Origin: Neorhizobium galegae
GTDB taxonomy: Bacteria > Pseudomonadota > Alphaproteobacteria > Rhizobiales > Rhizobiaceae
Length of the DNA stretch: 64,000 nucleotides
Direction: 5' to 3'
NCBI RefSeq assembly: GCF_017877135.1
Contig: NZ_JAGIPH010000007.1
Location: 1 to 64,000, forward strand
Position 1 is the first letter of the stretch, and every line of letters begins with the position of its first letter. The position numbers and the translations under genes are program-made. This document shows, one piece after another, positions 52,183 through 60,984 of the stretch. A model generated the notes under the pieces. That model was not told the origin of the DNA. It worked only from the letters and a program-made list of their open reading frames with translations, and did no database searches.

Positions 52183-53439
52183 ATGCTTAAGAAGAGCCTT
52201 GCAGCCCTTGCGCTGTCTGCTGCGCTGTGGAGCGGGACATCCCACGCCGAAACGATTTCCGTCTTCTGCGCGCCGACCGAGTTCGAAATCTGCACGAACG
52301 TTGCCAATGCCTGGAAGGAAAAGACAGGCAACGAGGCCAAGATCAACAAGATGCCGGCGCTGCTGGATGACGCCATCCCGATCTACCAGCAATTACTGGC
52401 GGCAAAATCCACCGATATCGACGTGCTGTTTCTCGATGTCATCTGGCTTGGCATGTTCAAGAACGGCCTGCTCGACCTGAAGACCACAATCCCGCAGGCC
52501 GACCAGGACAAGCATTTTGCCTCCACGCTCAATGCGGCAAAGCTCGACGGTCATCTGGTGGCGATGCCGGCCTATATGGACGTCGGCCTGATGTTCTATC
52601 GTAAGGATCTCCTGGAGAAATACGGCAAGCCGCAGCCAAAGACCTGGGATGAACTGGCCGCCACCGCCAAGGAAATCCAGGACAAGGAGCGCGCCGCCGG
52701 CAATGGCGAGATGTGGGGCTATGCCTGGCAGGCCAAAAGCTACGAGGGCCTGACCTGCGACGCGATCGAGCTTATCGCCTCCAATGGCGGCGGCACGATC
52801 ATCTCCGACGACGGCAAGGTCACCATCGACAACCCGAAGGCTGTCGAAGCCATCGAGAAAGCGAAGGGCTGGATCGGGTCGATCAGCCCGGAAGGCACCC
52901 TCAATTACGACGAGGAAGCCTCGCGCGCCGTATTTGAATCCGGCAACGCCGTCTTCCACCGCAACTGGCCCTATGTCTGGGGCACCTCGCACAAGCCGGG
53001 CAGCGCCGTCATCGACAAGGTCGGCGTGATGCCGCTTCCGGTCGGAAGCGCCGGCCAGAAATCCAGCGGCTGCCTTGGACCGATGTATTATGGTGTGTCC
53101 AAATACAGCGCCAAGCCGGCAGCCGCGACCGATTTCGTCAACTTCATCACCGGCCCCGACATGCAGAAGAAGCGGGCGCTGCAGGATGCGGTCAACCCGT
53201 CCATCCCCGCGCTCTACAACGATGCGGACGTGCTGGCGACAATCCCCTTCCTCAAGGACAACCAGCAGGCCTTTGCCGATAGCGCCGTTCGCCCCTCGGG
53301 CTATACCGGCACGAGCTATAACCGTGTGTCGCAGGCCTTCTATCGCACGGTTCACGACATGCTGTCGGGAAGCGGTGACGTCAAGTCGGGCCTGAAGTCG
53401 CTGGCCGCGCGTCTGGAAAAGCTGAAGGAAAGCCGCTGA
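52183..53439 (+). CDS. ABC extracellular solute-binding protein (family 1)
   Basis: The 418-residue periplasmic protein has a Sec signal peptide ending at SHA-ETI. It shows the trehalose/maltose-type family 1 layout, with YQQLLAAKSTDIDVLFLDVIW, MPAYMDVGLMFYRKDLLEKYG and GYTGTSYNRVS. It is first in the plus-strand operon behind the DasR-like operator. Two hairpins separate it from the ATPase gene, as expected for excess binding protein. The ligand is a sugar or amino sugar. Confidence 0.88.
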   Translation: MLKKSLAALALSAALWSGTSHAETISVFCAPTEFEICTNVANAWKEKTGNEAKINKMPALLDDAIPIYQQLLAAKSTDIDVLFLDVIWLGMFKNGLLDLKTTIPQADQDKHFASTLNAAKLDGHLVAMPAYMDVGLMFYRKDLLEKYGKPQPKTWDELAATAKEIQDKERAAGNGEMWGYAWQAKSYEGLTCDAIELIASNGGGTIISDDGKVTIDNPKAVEAIEKAKGWIGSISPEGTLNYDEEASRAVFESGNAVFHRNWPYVWGTSHKPGSAVIDKVGVMPLPVGSAGQKSSGCLGPMYYGVSKYSAKPAAATDFVNFITGPDMQKKRALQDAVNPSIPALYNDADVLATIPFLKDNQQAFADSAVRPSGYTGTSYNRVSQAFYRTVHDMLSGSGDVKSGLKSLAARLEKLKESR

Positions 53440-53459
53440 GCCATGCCTGAACAGAGGTG

Positions 53460-53525
53460 GCCGGTTTCAAGGGACCGGCACTTCTGCGCTGCATTGTCTT
53501 TTCTCGCCGCCCCGTGAGGCGGCGA
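53460..53525 (+). terminator. Two hairpins after the binding-protein gene
   Basis: GCCGGT/ACCGGC (53460-53465 with 53474-53479) and TCGCCGCC/GGCGGCGA (53504-53511 with 53518-53525) lie between the binding-protein and ATPase genes. Neither has a clear T-run, so they are more likely attenuating or stabilising than fully terminating. Confidence 0.5.
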
Positions 53526-53557
53526 GCCTTCTATCCGTGCAAGCCTCAGGTAAAAAA

Positions 53558-54667
53558 ATGGCATCGGTTTCCCTTCACGCCGTCTCGAAGAGTTTTGGCA
53601 CGCACGCCGTGATCCAAGGGGTCGAACTGCAGATCGACGACGGTGAATTCGTGGTGTTCGTCGGCCCCTCCGGATGCGGCAAGTCCACCCTCCTGCGCAT
53701 TGTTGCAGGCCTTGTCGCGCCGTCCAGCGGGATCGTCGCCATCGGCGGAGATGATGTCACCGACGTTCCGGCGTCGCGTCGGGGCGTCGCCTTCGTCTTT
53801 CAATCCTACGCGCTCTATCCGCATATGAGCGTTGCCCGCAATATCGGCTTTGCGCTGGAAACGCTCGGCATGGCGCGGGACGCCGTCAGCCAGAAGGTTT
53901 TGGGCGTCGCGCGCATGCTGAAGGTGGATCACCTCATGGATCGGCGGCCGCGCGAACTCTCAGGCGGCCAGCGGCAGCGCGTCGCCATCGGCCGGGCGCT
54001 GGTGCGCCAGCCGGAAATCTTCCTCTTCGACGAGCCGCTGTCGAACCTCGATTCGGATCTGCGCATGGAAATGCGGCTCGAGATCGCACGGCTTCACACC
54101 GAGCTGAAGACGACCATGATCTATGTGACGCATGACCAGTCGGAGGCGATGACGCTTGCCGATCGCATCGTCGTCCTCAATCAGGGCCGCGTCGAGCAGG
54201 TCGGCACGCCGCAACAGCTCTACCATGCGCCGGACAATCGCTTCGTGGCAGGCTTCATCGGCAGTCCCCGCATGAACTTCCTCAATGTGTCGTCGCGGCA
54301 AGAAGGCGAGGTCGCCGTGCTTACCGGAGCGGGAAACCTCTCCCTCGCCTTGACAACCGGCGACGCTCAAAGCGGCATCGCCGAAATCGGCATTCGCCCG
54401 GAAGCCTTGCGGCTCGTCGCGGAAGGGGAGGGCAGGATCGCCTGCATCCTCGAGCGTGTCGAAGATCTGGGCCATGAGCATTTCGGCTATTGCCGGATCA
54501 GCGATGGCACCGTCTGGGTCATCCGCCTGCCGCAGGCGCCCTTGCCGGACCGGATCGGCAAACCGGCCGGACTCGATTTTGCCGGTTCAGCGGTATACGC
54601 CTTTGCAGCCGACGGCCGGCGCGTGGCGGTCGGGGCGGGACACGTCGCCGAGGGTCCGCAGCCATGA
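53558..54667 (+). CDS. ABC ATPase of MalK/UgpC type
   Basis: The 369-residue ATPase has Walker [10 protein letters not shown], signature [14 protein letters not shown], Walker [13 protein letters not shown] and a C-terminal regulatory domain. I chose the ATG at 53558 (MASVSLHAVSKSFG); a GTG at 53537 would add seven residues. Its stop overlaps the permease ATG (ATGA), so the ATPase here precedes the permeases, unlike the other importers in this window. Confidence 0.89.
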   Translation: MASVSLHAVSKSFGTHAVIQGVELQIDDGEFVVFVGPSGCGKSTLLRIVAGLVAPSSGIVAIGGDDVTDVPASRRGVAFVFQSYALYPHMSVARNIGFALETLGMARDAVSQKVLGVARMLKVDHLMDRRPRELSGGQRQRVAIGRALVRQPEIFLFDEPLSNLDSDLRMEMRLEIARLHTELKTTMIYVTHDQSEAMTLADRIVVLNQGRVEQVGTPQQLYHAPDNRFVAGFIGSPRMNFLNVSSRQEGEVAVLTGAGNLSLALTTGDAQSGIAEIGIRPEALRLVAEGEGRIACILERVEDLGHEHFGYCRISDGTVWVIRLPQAPLPDRIGKPAGLDFAGSAVYAFAADGRRVAVGAGHVAEGPQP

Positions 54668-55554
54668 GCGCGAAACTTGCCCGCCGCGATCACCGCGCTG
54701 CCTGGCTGTTTCTGCTGCCGGTCCTTGTCGTCATCCTGCTGGTGGCCGTCTGGCCGCTTGCCCGTACATTCTACTTCGCCTTTACGGATGCCTATCTGGA
54801 CGATCCATCGGTCTATTCCATCGTCTGGTTCGATAACTTCATCGAGGTGCTGAACGATCGCAGCTGGTGGGTCGCCGTCAGGAACACGCTCGTCTTCACG
54901 GTGATCTCGGTTGCCATCGAAACAGGGCTCGGCCTTGCGATCGCACTGCTGCTCAACGCGGCCATTCCCGGCCGCGGGCTGGCACGCGCCGCCATTCTGG
55001 TGCCCTGGGCCATTCCCGTCGTCGTTGCGACGAAAATGTGGGAATGGATGCTCAACGACCAGTTCGGCGTCATCAACAAGATCCTGTCGGGTCTGGGTCT
55101 TGTCGATCACGGAATTGCCTGGACGGCCAGCAGTTCGCTGATCATGGGCGTGGTGATCTTCGTCGATGTCTGGATGACGACGCCCTTCATGGTGCTGCTG
55201 ATCCTTGCGGGCCTGCAGCTGATTTCGCCGGAAATTTTCGAGGCCGCCGATGTGGACGGCATTCCCGCCTGGAAACGCTTCTGGTCGATCACCCTTCCCA
55301 TGCTGCGGCCGGCCATCGGCGTGGCCGTTCTGTTCCGCGTCCTCGATGCGCTGCGCATGTTCGATCTTGCCTATGTGCTTGCGGCCAGCAACGAGAATGT
55401 CATGACGGTCTCGATCTATGCGCGCGACCGGCTGATCAGCTTTCAGGAACTGGGCGTCGGCTCGGCCGCATCGACCTGGGTCTTTCTGCTGGTCGCCCTG
55501 GTGGCAATCATCATCATCGGGGTGCTGCGCCTCGACAGGGCGGCGGGGACGTGA
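54664..55554 (+). CDS. CUT1 sugar ABC permease (MalF-like)
   Basis: The 296-residue inner-membrane permease has about six helices and the EAA loop FEAADVDGIPAWKRFWSITL. The ATG at 54664 overlaps the ATPase stop; the long frame from 54490 is rejected. It is followed after 2 bp by the second permease. Confidence 0.88.
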   Translation: MSAKLARRDHRAAWLFLLPVLVVILLVAVWPLARTFYFAFTDAYLDDPSVYSIVWFDNFIEVLNDRSWWVAVRNTLVFTVISVAIETGLGLAIALLLNAAIPGRGLARAAILVPWAIPVVVATKMWEWMLNDQFGVINKILSGLGLVDHGIAWTASSSLIMGVVIFVDVWMTTPFMVLLILAGLQLISPEIFEAADVDGIPAWKRFWSITLPMLRPAIGVAVLFRVLDALRMFDLAYVLAASNENVMTVSIYARDRLISFQELGVGSAASTWVFLLVALVAIIIIGVLRLDRAAGT

Positions 55555-55556
55555 AC

Positions 55557-56435
55557 ATGGACACTGCAACTCTCTCCCGGCCCTTGCGCAAGCCCTCCTC
55601 CTTCCACCGGGCAAAACGACGGATCGTCCGCGGCCTGCAGATCTTTGCCCTGCTGCTGGTGCTCGTCTACACGCTCTTTCCCTATTACTGGGCCTTCGTA
55701 TCCTCCACCAAGCAGGGGGCCGCACTCTATCATTCAGCCCTCGTGCCGGCGCTTGATTTTACCTATTACAGGCAGCTGATCGACAATCCGATCTTCATGG
55801 GATCATTGCTGAACTCCGCCTATGTCGCGGTCTGCACGACTTTTCTGTCTCTCGTCATCGGTGTCTCGGCTGCCTATGCCCTGGGCCGGATCGAATTTCC
55901 GCAGCGCCGGGCAGTGCTGATGATCGTCCTGATGATCTCGATCTTTCCGCAGGTCGTGGTCCTGTCGGGGATGTTCGAACTGATCAACTGGTTTGGGCTG
56001 TTCAACCGCCCGAGCGCGCTGATCCTCACCTATCTTCTATCGACCGTGCCCTTCACCACCTGGATCCTGACCACCTTCATCCGCGAGTTTCCCCGCGAGC
56101 TGGAGGAAGCGGCCATCATCGACGGCTGCTCGCATTTTCGCATCCTGACGAAGATTTTGCTGCCGCTGATGGGGCCGTCGCTCGCCAGCACCGGCATCCT
56201 GGCCTTCATTCTGGCCTGGAACGAATTTCTCTTCGCCCTGACGTTCACACTGACGGACGAAAACCGCACCGTGCCTGTGGCCATCGGCCTGATTGCCGGC
56301 ACCAGCCGTTATGAATATCCCTTCGGGCAGATCATGGCGGCGTCCGTCACCGTGACGCTGCCGCTGATTGCCGTGGTCCTCGTCTTCCAGCGACGCATCG
56401 TTGCCGGGCTGACGGCCGGGGCCGTGAAGGGCTGA
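55557..56435 (+). CDS. CUT1 sugar ABC permease (MalG-like)
   Basis: The 292-residue permease has about six helices, the EAA loop EEAAIIDGCSHFRILTKILL and the ending TAGAVKG. I chose the ATG at 55557 with GGGGAC upstream; a GTG two codons earlier is possible. It completes the importer and is followed 18 bp later by the GNAT gene. Confidence 0.88.
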   Translation: MDTATLSRPLRKPSSFHRAKRRIVRGLQIFALLLVLVYTLFPYYWAFVSSTKQGAALYHSALVPALDFTYYRQLIDNPIFMGSLLNSAYVAVCTTFLSLVIGVSAAYALGRIEFPQRRAVLMIVLMISIFPQVVVLSGMFELINWFGLFNRPSALILTYLLSTVPFTTWILTTFIREFPRELEEAAIIDGCSHFRILTKILLPLMGPSLASTGILAFILAWNEFLFALTFTLTDENRTVPVAIGLIAGTSRYEYPFGQIMAASVTVTLPLIAVVLVFQRRIVAGLTAGAVKG

Positions 56436-56453
56436 TAGAGAAGGAACTGACCC

Positions 56454-56948
56454 ATGGACATGCTTGTCAAACTGTACGACCTGAAACGCGATCCCTCCCT
56501 CGACAGCCGCATGGCGGCGCAAGGCATCGTGATCCGTCGGGTGCTGGCACCGGAATTGCCGGCGCTGACGGCCTGGATCGAACCGCGTTTCGGAGCGGGC
56601 TGGGCCGCCGAAGCAACCGTTGCTACCATGCGCCAGCCGACCACCTGCTTCATCGCCATCAAGGACGACGAGCTCATCGGCTTTGCCTGCCATGAGGCGA
56701 CGGCCAAAGGCTTCTTCGGCCCGACAGGGGTCGATCCGGCCGCTCGCGGACAGGGCGTCGGCCACGCGCTGCTGCTCGAAACACTGCTCGACATGCACGC
56801 CCAGGGTTATGCCTATGGCGTGATCGGAGGGGCAGGCCCCATGGAGTTCTACCGCAGAAGTGTGGGCGCGGTACCGATCGAAGGCTCCGTGCCCGGCATC
56901 TATCGCGGTATGCTGCCGCTGGCGCATCCCACGGAAGTCTCGGGCTGA
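56454..56948 (+). CDS. GNAT-family N-acetyltransferase
   Basis: The 164-residue protein has the GNAT acetyl-CoA motif GVDPAARGQGVGHALL (about 92-107) and GAGPMEFYRRSVG towards the end. It is the last gene of the sugar importer operon, 18 bp after the permease. In that setting it may acetylate an imported amino sugar such as glucosamine, which would agree with the DasR-like operator. The acceptor cannot be read from the sequence. Confidence 0.8.
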   Translation: MDMLVKLYDLKRDPSLDSRMAAQGIVIRRVLAPELPALTAWIEPRFGAGWAAEATVATMRQPTTCFIAIKDDELIGFACHEATAKGFFGPTGVDPAARGQGVGHALLLETLLDMHAQGYAYGVIGGAGPMEFYRRSVGAVPIEGSVPGIYRGMLPLAHPTEVSG

Positions 56949-56991
56949 CCCTAAAATTCCTGTGTGCTTAATTTATGGACGCCCAATTTCC

Positions 56992-57036
56992 TTGACACTT
57001 TTTTGAGCCACCTTTACCCCTTTAGACCAACTGGTA
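56992..57036 (+). promoter_or_regulatory. Candidate promoter/operator of the BMP importer operon
   Basis: TTGACA (56992-56997) lies 57 bp before the BMP start; the -10 is unclear. Downstream, AGACCAACTGGTA (57024-57036) contains ACCA-AC-TGGT half-sites like those of GntR/HutC regulators but in the opposite order to the site at 52097. Confidence 0.35.
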
Positions 57037-57053
57037 AAAAAAGGGGACTGGAG

Positions 57054-58040
57054 ATGACGAAGCAGTTTTTGATGTCGCGCCGCACCGTGCTGGCCTCGGG
57101 CATGGCGCTCGGCGCCACGGCCTTTGCGCCGTCCTTGCGGGCCGCAGCACCGCTGAAAGTGGCCGGCATTCACGGCTCGCCGGTGGAAAATGCCTGGAAT
57201 TCGGTCCTCCACAAGGCGCTGCAGGATGCCGCCAAGGAAGGCGTGATCGAATACGTGTTTTCCGAAGGCGTGTCCGGCACGGATTACCCGCGCGCCATGC
57301 GCGAATATGCCGAACAGGGCGCCAAGCTGATCATCGGCGAGACATTTCCGGTGGAAAAGCAGGCGCGTGAAGTGGCCGGCGATTATCCCCAGACCGCTTT
57401 CGTCATGGGCTCCAGCGGCAAGCAGGCCGGCGACAATTTTGGCGTCTTCGGCACCTGGAATTTCGACGGCGCCTATCTTGCCGGCATGCTCGCCGGCAAG
57501 ATGACCAAGTCCAACGTGGTCGGTTCCGTCGGCGCCATGCCTATCCCGGAAGTGAACATGCTGATCAATGCCTTTGCCGCAGGCGTGAAGGCCGTCAACC
57601 CGAATGCCAAGCACCTCGTGACCTTCATCGGCACCTTCTTCGATCCGCCGAAGGCGCGCGAAGCAGGCCTTGCCCAGATCGATGCCGGCGCCGACATCCT
57701 GTTTGGCGAGCGCATCGGCACGGCCGACGCCGCCAAGGAACGCGGCATCAAGTCCGTCGGCTCGCTCATCGATTACACGCCGCGCTATCCCGAAACAGTC
57801 TTTGCCAATGCGCTGTGGAATTTCCGCCCGATCCTCAATGCGGCCATTGCCGATGTGGCGGCCGGCAAGCCGACCGGTCGCGATTACACCGCCTACGGCC
57901 TGATGAAGGAAGGCGGCAGCGACATCGTCTTCGTCAAGGGTGTGGCGCCTGCAGAGGCGGAAGCAGCGATGGAAGCCAAGCGCGCCGCGATCAAGGCCGG
58001 CACCTTCGAAGTGCCGCGCATCATGGACGAGCCGAAGTAA
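57054..58040 (+). CDS. BMP-family (nucleoside/lipoprotein-type) ABC binding protein, Tat signal
   Basis: The 328-residue periplasmic binding protein of the BMP/Med family has an N-terminal twin-arginine signal (MSRRTVLASGMALGATAFA). Family motifs are YPRAMREYAEQGAKLI, DNFGVFGTWNFDGAYLAGMLAGKMT and a DYTPRYPETVF segment. The ATG at 57054 has GGGGACTGGAG upstream. BMP proteins bind nucleosides, purine bases and related compounds. The following amidase, ATPase, permeases and CodA-like enzyme support a nitrogenous base or cyclic amide as ligand. Confidence 0.88.
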   Translation: MTKQFLMSRRTVLASGMALGATAFAPSLRAAAPLKVAGIHGSPVENAWNSVLHKALQDAAKEGVIEYVFSEGVSGTDYPRAMREYAEQGAKLIIGETFPVEKQAREVAGDYPQTAFVMGSSGKQAGDNFGVFGTWNFDGAYLAGMLAGKMTKSNVVGSVGAMPIPEVNMLINAFAAGVKAVNPNAKHLVTFIGTFFDPPKAREAGLAQIDAGADILFGERIGTADAAKERGIKSVGSLIDYTPRYPETVFANALWNFRPILNAAIADVAAGKPTGRDYTAYGLMKEGGSDIVFVKGVAPAEAEAAMEAKRAAIKAGTFEVPRIMDEPK

Positions 58041-58048
58041 GCCTGACA

Positions 58049-59458
58049 ATGCACGCCGATGCAACCGCGCTGGCCGAGGCGATCGCAACAGGCCGCCTCT
58101 CCAGCCGCGAGGCCATGCAGGCTTCCATCTCTGCCGCGTCCGCCTTTGAGGGGCTGGGCGCGGTCACCTATCTGGATGGGGCAAAGGGGCTGGAGGCGGC
58201 GGCCGCCATCGACGCGCTGCCGCACGGTTCGCCGGAACGCGCAGCGATGGCGTTTGGCGGCGTGCCCACGCTTGCCAAGGATCTCGGCGGGCCGTTTGCG
58301 GGCTTTCCGGTGGTGGCGGGATCGCGCCTGATGGCGCGCCGGGGCGGACATGTCGATTCCGACCTCGCAAGCCGCTTCCGCAAGGAGGGCCTGTGCGTTT
58401 TCGGCCTCACCACCAGCCCCGAATTCGGCCTTGCGCTGTCGAGTGAACCGGATATCGGGCCGGTCTGCCGCAATCCGCTCGATCCGGCCCGCACGGCGGG
58501 CGGGTCCAGCGGCGGCGCCGCCGCAGCCGTTGCCGCCGGCATCGTCGCCATTGCCCATGCGACGGACGCGGGCGGTTCGATCCGCGTGCCGGCCGCCTGC
58601 TGCGGTCTTGTCGGCCTCAAACCCAGCCGCGGGGCAATGCCCGCCGGCCCCAGTTTCGGCAATCACCTTGGCGGCCTTGCAAGCGAGCTTGCCGTTGCCC
58701 GCTCCGTACGCGACATCGCCCGGCTGTTTTTTGCCACAAGCGGCAACGCCCATGGGCCGTTTGCACCCTTTGTCCCGACGCCTGCAAAAGAGGGCACGCT
58801 GCGCATCGGGCTTCTGACCGATACCGGCCACCGCTATCCGACCGACCCGGAGCGCAGCTCCGTTATAGAAGAGGCCGGCCGGGCCCTCGAGGCGCTTGGC
58901 CACCAGCTGGTGCCCATCGATTTCTCCGCGATCGAGCAGGCGGTTCTGAGCAGCGACAAGGCCTTCGTCGATATCGCAAGCGCCAATCTTGCCAATACGA
59001 TTGCGACATTCAATCTCGATGCGTCAAAGACCGAAACGCTGACGCAGGCGGTGATTGAACGGGGCCTGCGCCTGTCTGCGACCGACCTGTCGGGCAGCCA
59101 GAACGCCATGGTTCTCTCAAGCCGCGATCTGTGGAGACTGTTTGAAGACATCGACTGCCTGCTGTGCCCGATCCTGTCGTCGGCGCCGCTGCCGATCGGC
59201 TCCTTCCCGAGCGATCATGGTGACACGGATCTTCATTTTTCACGCATGGCGCGCTTTGCGCCGCTTGCAACGCTTGCCAATGCCTCCGGTTTCCCGGCGA
59301 TCACCCTGCCTTACGGGTCAGACGGTGACGGACTGCCGCTGCCGGTGCAGATCATGGCGTCGATGGGCGCAGAACCGCTGCTCATCGAGCTTGCGACCCT
59401 TCTCGAGCGCGACGAACGCTTTGCGCAGCGTTTCCCCATTGCCGGATTGACAGCATGA
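58049..59458 (+). CDS. Amidase (amidase-signature family)
   Basis: The 469-residue protein has the amidase-signature triad: Lys77 in PTLAKDLGG, Ser153 in AGGSSGGAAAA and Ser177 in DAGGSIRVPA. It starts 8 bp after the BMP gene and its stop overlaps the ATPase ATG (ATGA), so it is firmly within the importer operon. It probably hydrolyses an amide or ureido product of the imported compound, releasing ammonia. No signal peptide is present, so it is cytoplasmic. Confidence 0.88.
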   Translation: MHADATALAEAIATGRLSSREAMQASISAASAFEGLGAVTYLDGAKGLEAAAAIDALPHGSPERAAMAFGGVPTLAKDLGGPFAGFPVVAGSRLMARRGGHVDSDLASRFRKEGLCVFGLTTSPEFGLALSSEPDIGPVCRNPLDPARTAGGSSGGAAAAVAAGIVAIAHATDAGGSIRVPAACCGLVGLKPSRGAMPAGPSFGNHLGGLASELAVARSVRDIARLFFATSGNAHGPFAPFVPTPAKEGTLRIGLLTDTGHRYPTDPERSSVIEEAGRALEALGHQLVPIDFSAIEQAVLSSDKAFVDIASANLANTIATFNLDASKTETLTQAVIERGLRLSATDLSGSQNAMVLSSRDLWRLFEDIDCLLCPILSSAPLPIGSFPSDHGDTDLHFSRMARFAPLATLANASGFPAITLPYGSDGDGLPLPVQIMASMGAEPLLIELATLLERDERFAQRFPIAGLTA

Positions 59459-60984
59459 CGTCCCCCATCCCAGTGCTCGACATCGTTGGCGTCAGCAAGC
59501 GGTTCGGCAGCAATCTTGCCAATGACGATATTTCGCTCTCGCTCGCCAAGGGCGAGATCCTTGCGCTGCTCGGGGAAAACGGTGCCGGCAAGACGACGCT
59601 GATGAGTATCCTCTTCGGCCATTACGTGCAGGACAAGGGACAGGTGTTGATCGATGGCGTGGCGCTGCCGCCGGGCAAGCCGCGCGCCGCCATTCGCGCC
59701 GGCATCGGCATGGTCCATCAGCATTTTTCGCTGGCGGCCAACCTGACCGTGCTCGAAAATGTCACCACCGGCACGGAAAGCCTGTGGTCGGTCGCCTCGC
59801 GCCGCAGTGAGGCGCGCGAAAAGCTGCTGGCGATCTCCAGGCGGTTCGGCCTGACGGTCGACCCCGATGCGCGGCTGGGTGACCTGTCGGTCGGCGAGCA
59901 GCAGCGAGTGGAGATCCTGAAAGCACTCTACAACGACGCGCGCATCCTTGTGCTGGATGAACCGACGGCCGTTCTCACGCAGGTGGAAGCCGAAACGCTG
60001 TTTGCAACGCTGAAGGACATGGCAGCGCAGGGGCTTTCGCTCATCTTCATTTCGCACAAGCTGGACGAGGTGATGGCGGCGGCCGACCGGATCGTGGTGC
60101 TGCGCGGCGGCCGCCATGTGGCAGAGCGCCGGGCAAAGGACACCAGCAAGGCCGAGCTTGCCGAACTGATGGTGGGACGCACCGTCACGCGGCCGGTGCG
60201 CGAAGCCTCCACTCCGGGCGAAATCGTTCTGGAAGCGGCTGCCGTTTCGGTGCGCGCCCAGGGTGTGGATGTTCTCAAAGCGGTTGATTTTCGTCTTCGC
60301 GCCGGAGAGGTGCTCGGTATTATCGGGGTCTCCGGCAATGGGCAGGGCGCTCTGGCGCAACTTCTCTCCGGCACGCTGGCGCGAACGAGCGGCGATTTGA
60401 TACTGTTCGGCACGCCCGTCGAGGATCGCCTTTCGGTGGCAGACGTCGTTGCAAGCGGCATCGGGCGCATTCCCGAAGACCGCAACCGGGAAGGGGCCAT
60501 CGGCGAGATGGCGATCTGGGAAAACGCCATCCTGGAGCGCGTGGCCGACTATTCGCGCCGCGGTCTGGTCGATCGCAAGGCCGGCAAGGCGTTTGCCAGC
60601 CGCATCATCGATCAGTTCGACGTGCGCGGTGGAACACCCACCAGTCGCACCCGGCTCCTGTCGGGCGGCAACATGCAGAAGCTCATCCTCGGGCGCAATC
60701 TTATCAACCGTCCGCGCATATTGCTTGCGGCGCAGCCGGCGCGCGGGCTTGACGAAGGGGCGGTCGCCGCCGTCCATGAACGCATTCTGGAAGCGCGCCG
60801 CGCCGGAACGGCGGTCCTGCTGATCTCGGAAGACCTCGACGAGGTCATGGCGCTGGCCGACCGCATCCAGGCGATTGTCGGCGGCAGGCTGTCGCCGCCG
60901 ATCACGGCGGAGGAGGCCAGCGCGCAAAAACTCGGCCTGATGATGGCCGGTGAATGGCAGGCGGAGCAGACACATGCGGTTTGA
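59455..60984 (+). CDS. Nucleoside-type ABC ATPase with two NBDs
   Basis: The 509-residue protein has two nucleotide-binding domains like YufO/NupA. The first has Walker A GENGAGKTT, signature LSVGEQQRVEIL and Walker B ILVLDEPTAVL. The second has a degenerate P-loop GVSGNGQGAL, SGGNMQKLILGR and AAQPARGLD; this asymmetry is normal for the family. It overlaps the amidase and the next permease gene. Confidence 0.9.
   Translation: MTSPIPVLDIVGVSKRFGSNLANDDISLSLAKGEILALLGENGAGKTTLMSILFGHYVQDKGQVLIDGVALPPGKPRAAIRAGIGMVHQHFSLAANLTVLENVTTGTESLWSVASRRSEAREKLLAISRRFGLTVDPDARLGDLSVGEQQRVEILKALYNDARILVLDEPTAVLTQVEAETLFATLKDMAAQGLSLIFISHKLDEVMAAADRIVVLRGGRHVAERRAKDTSKAELAELMVGRTVTRPVREASTPGEIVLEAAAVSVRAQGVDVLKAVDFRLRAGEVLGIIGVSGNGQGALAQLLSGTLARTSGDLILFGTPVEDRLSVADVVASGIGRIPEDRNREGAIGEMAIWENAILERVADYSRRGLVDRKAGKAFASRIIDQFDVRGGTPTSRTRLLSGGNMQKLILGRNLINRPRILLAAQPARGLDEGAVAAVHERILEARRAGTAVLLISEDLDEVMALADRIQAIVGGRLSPPITAEEASAQKLGLMMAGEWQAEQTHAV

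Noticed and set aside
60300..60360. Degenerate second P-loop in the two-domain ABC ATPase as a defect
   Set aside because: GVSGNGQG in the second domain is normal for the nucleoside-type ATPase family.
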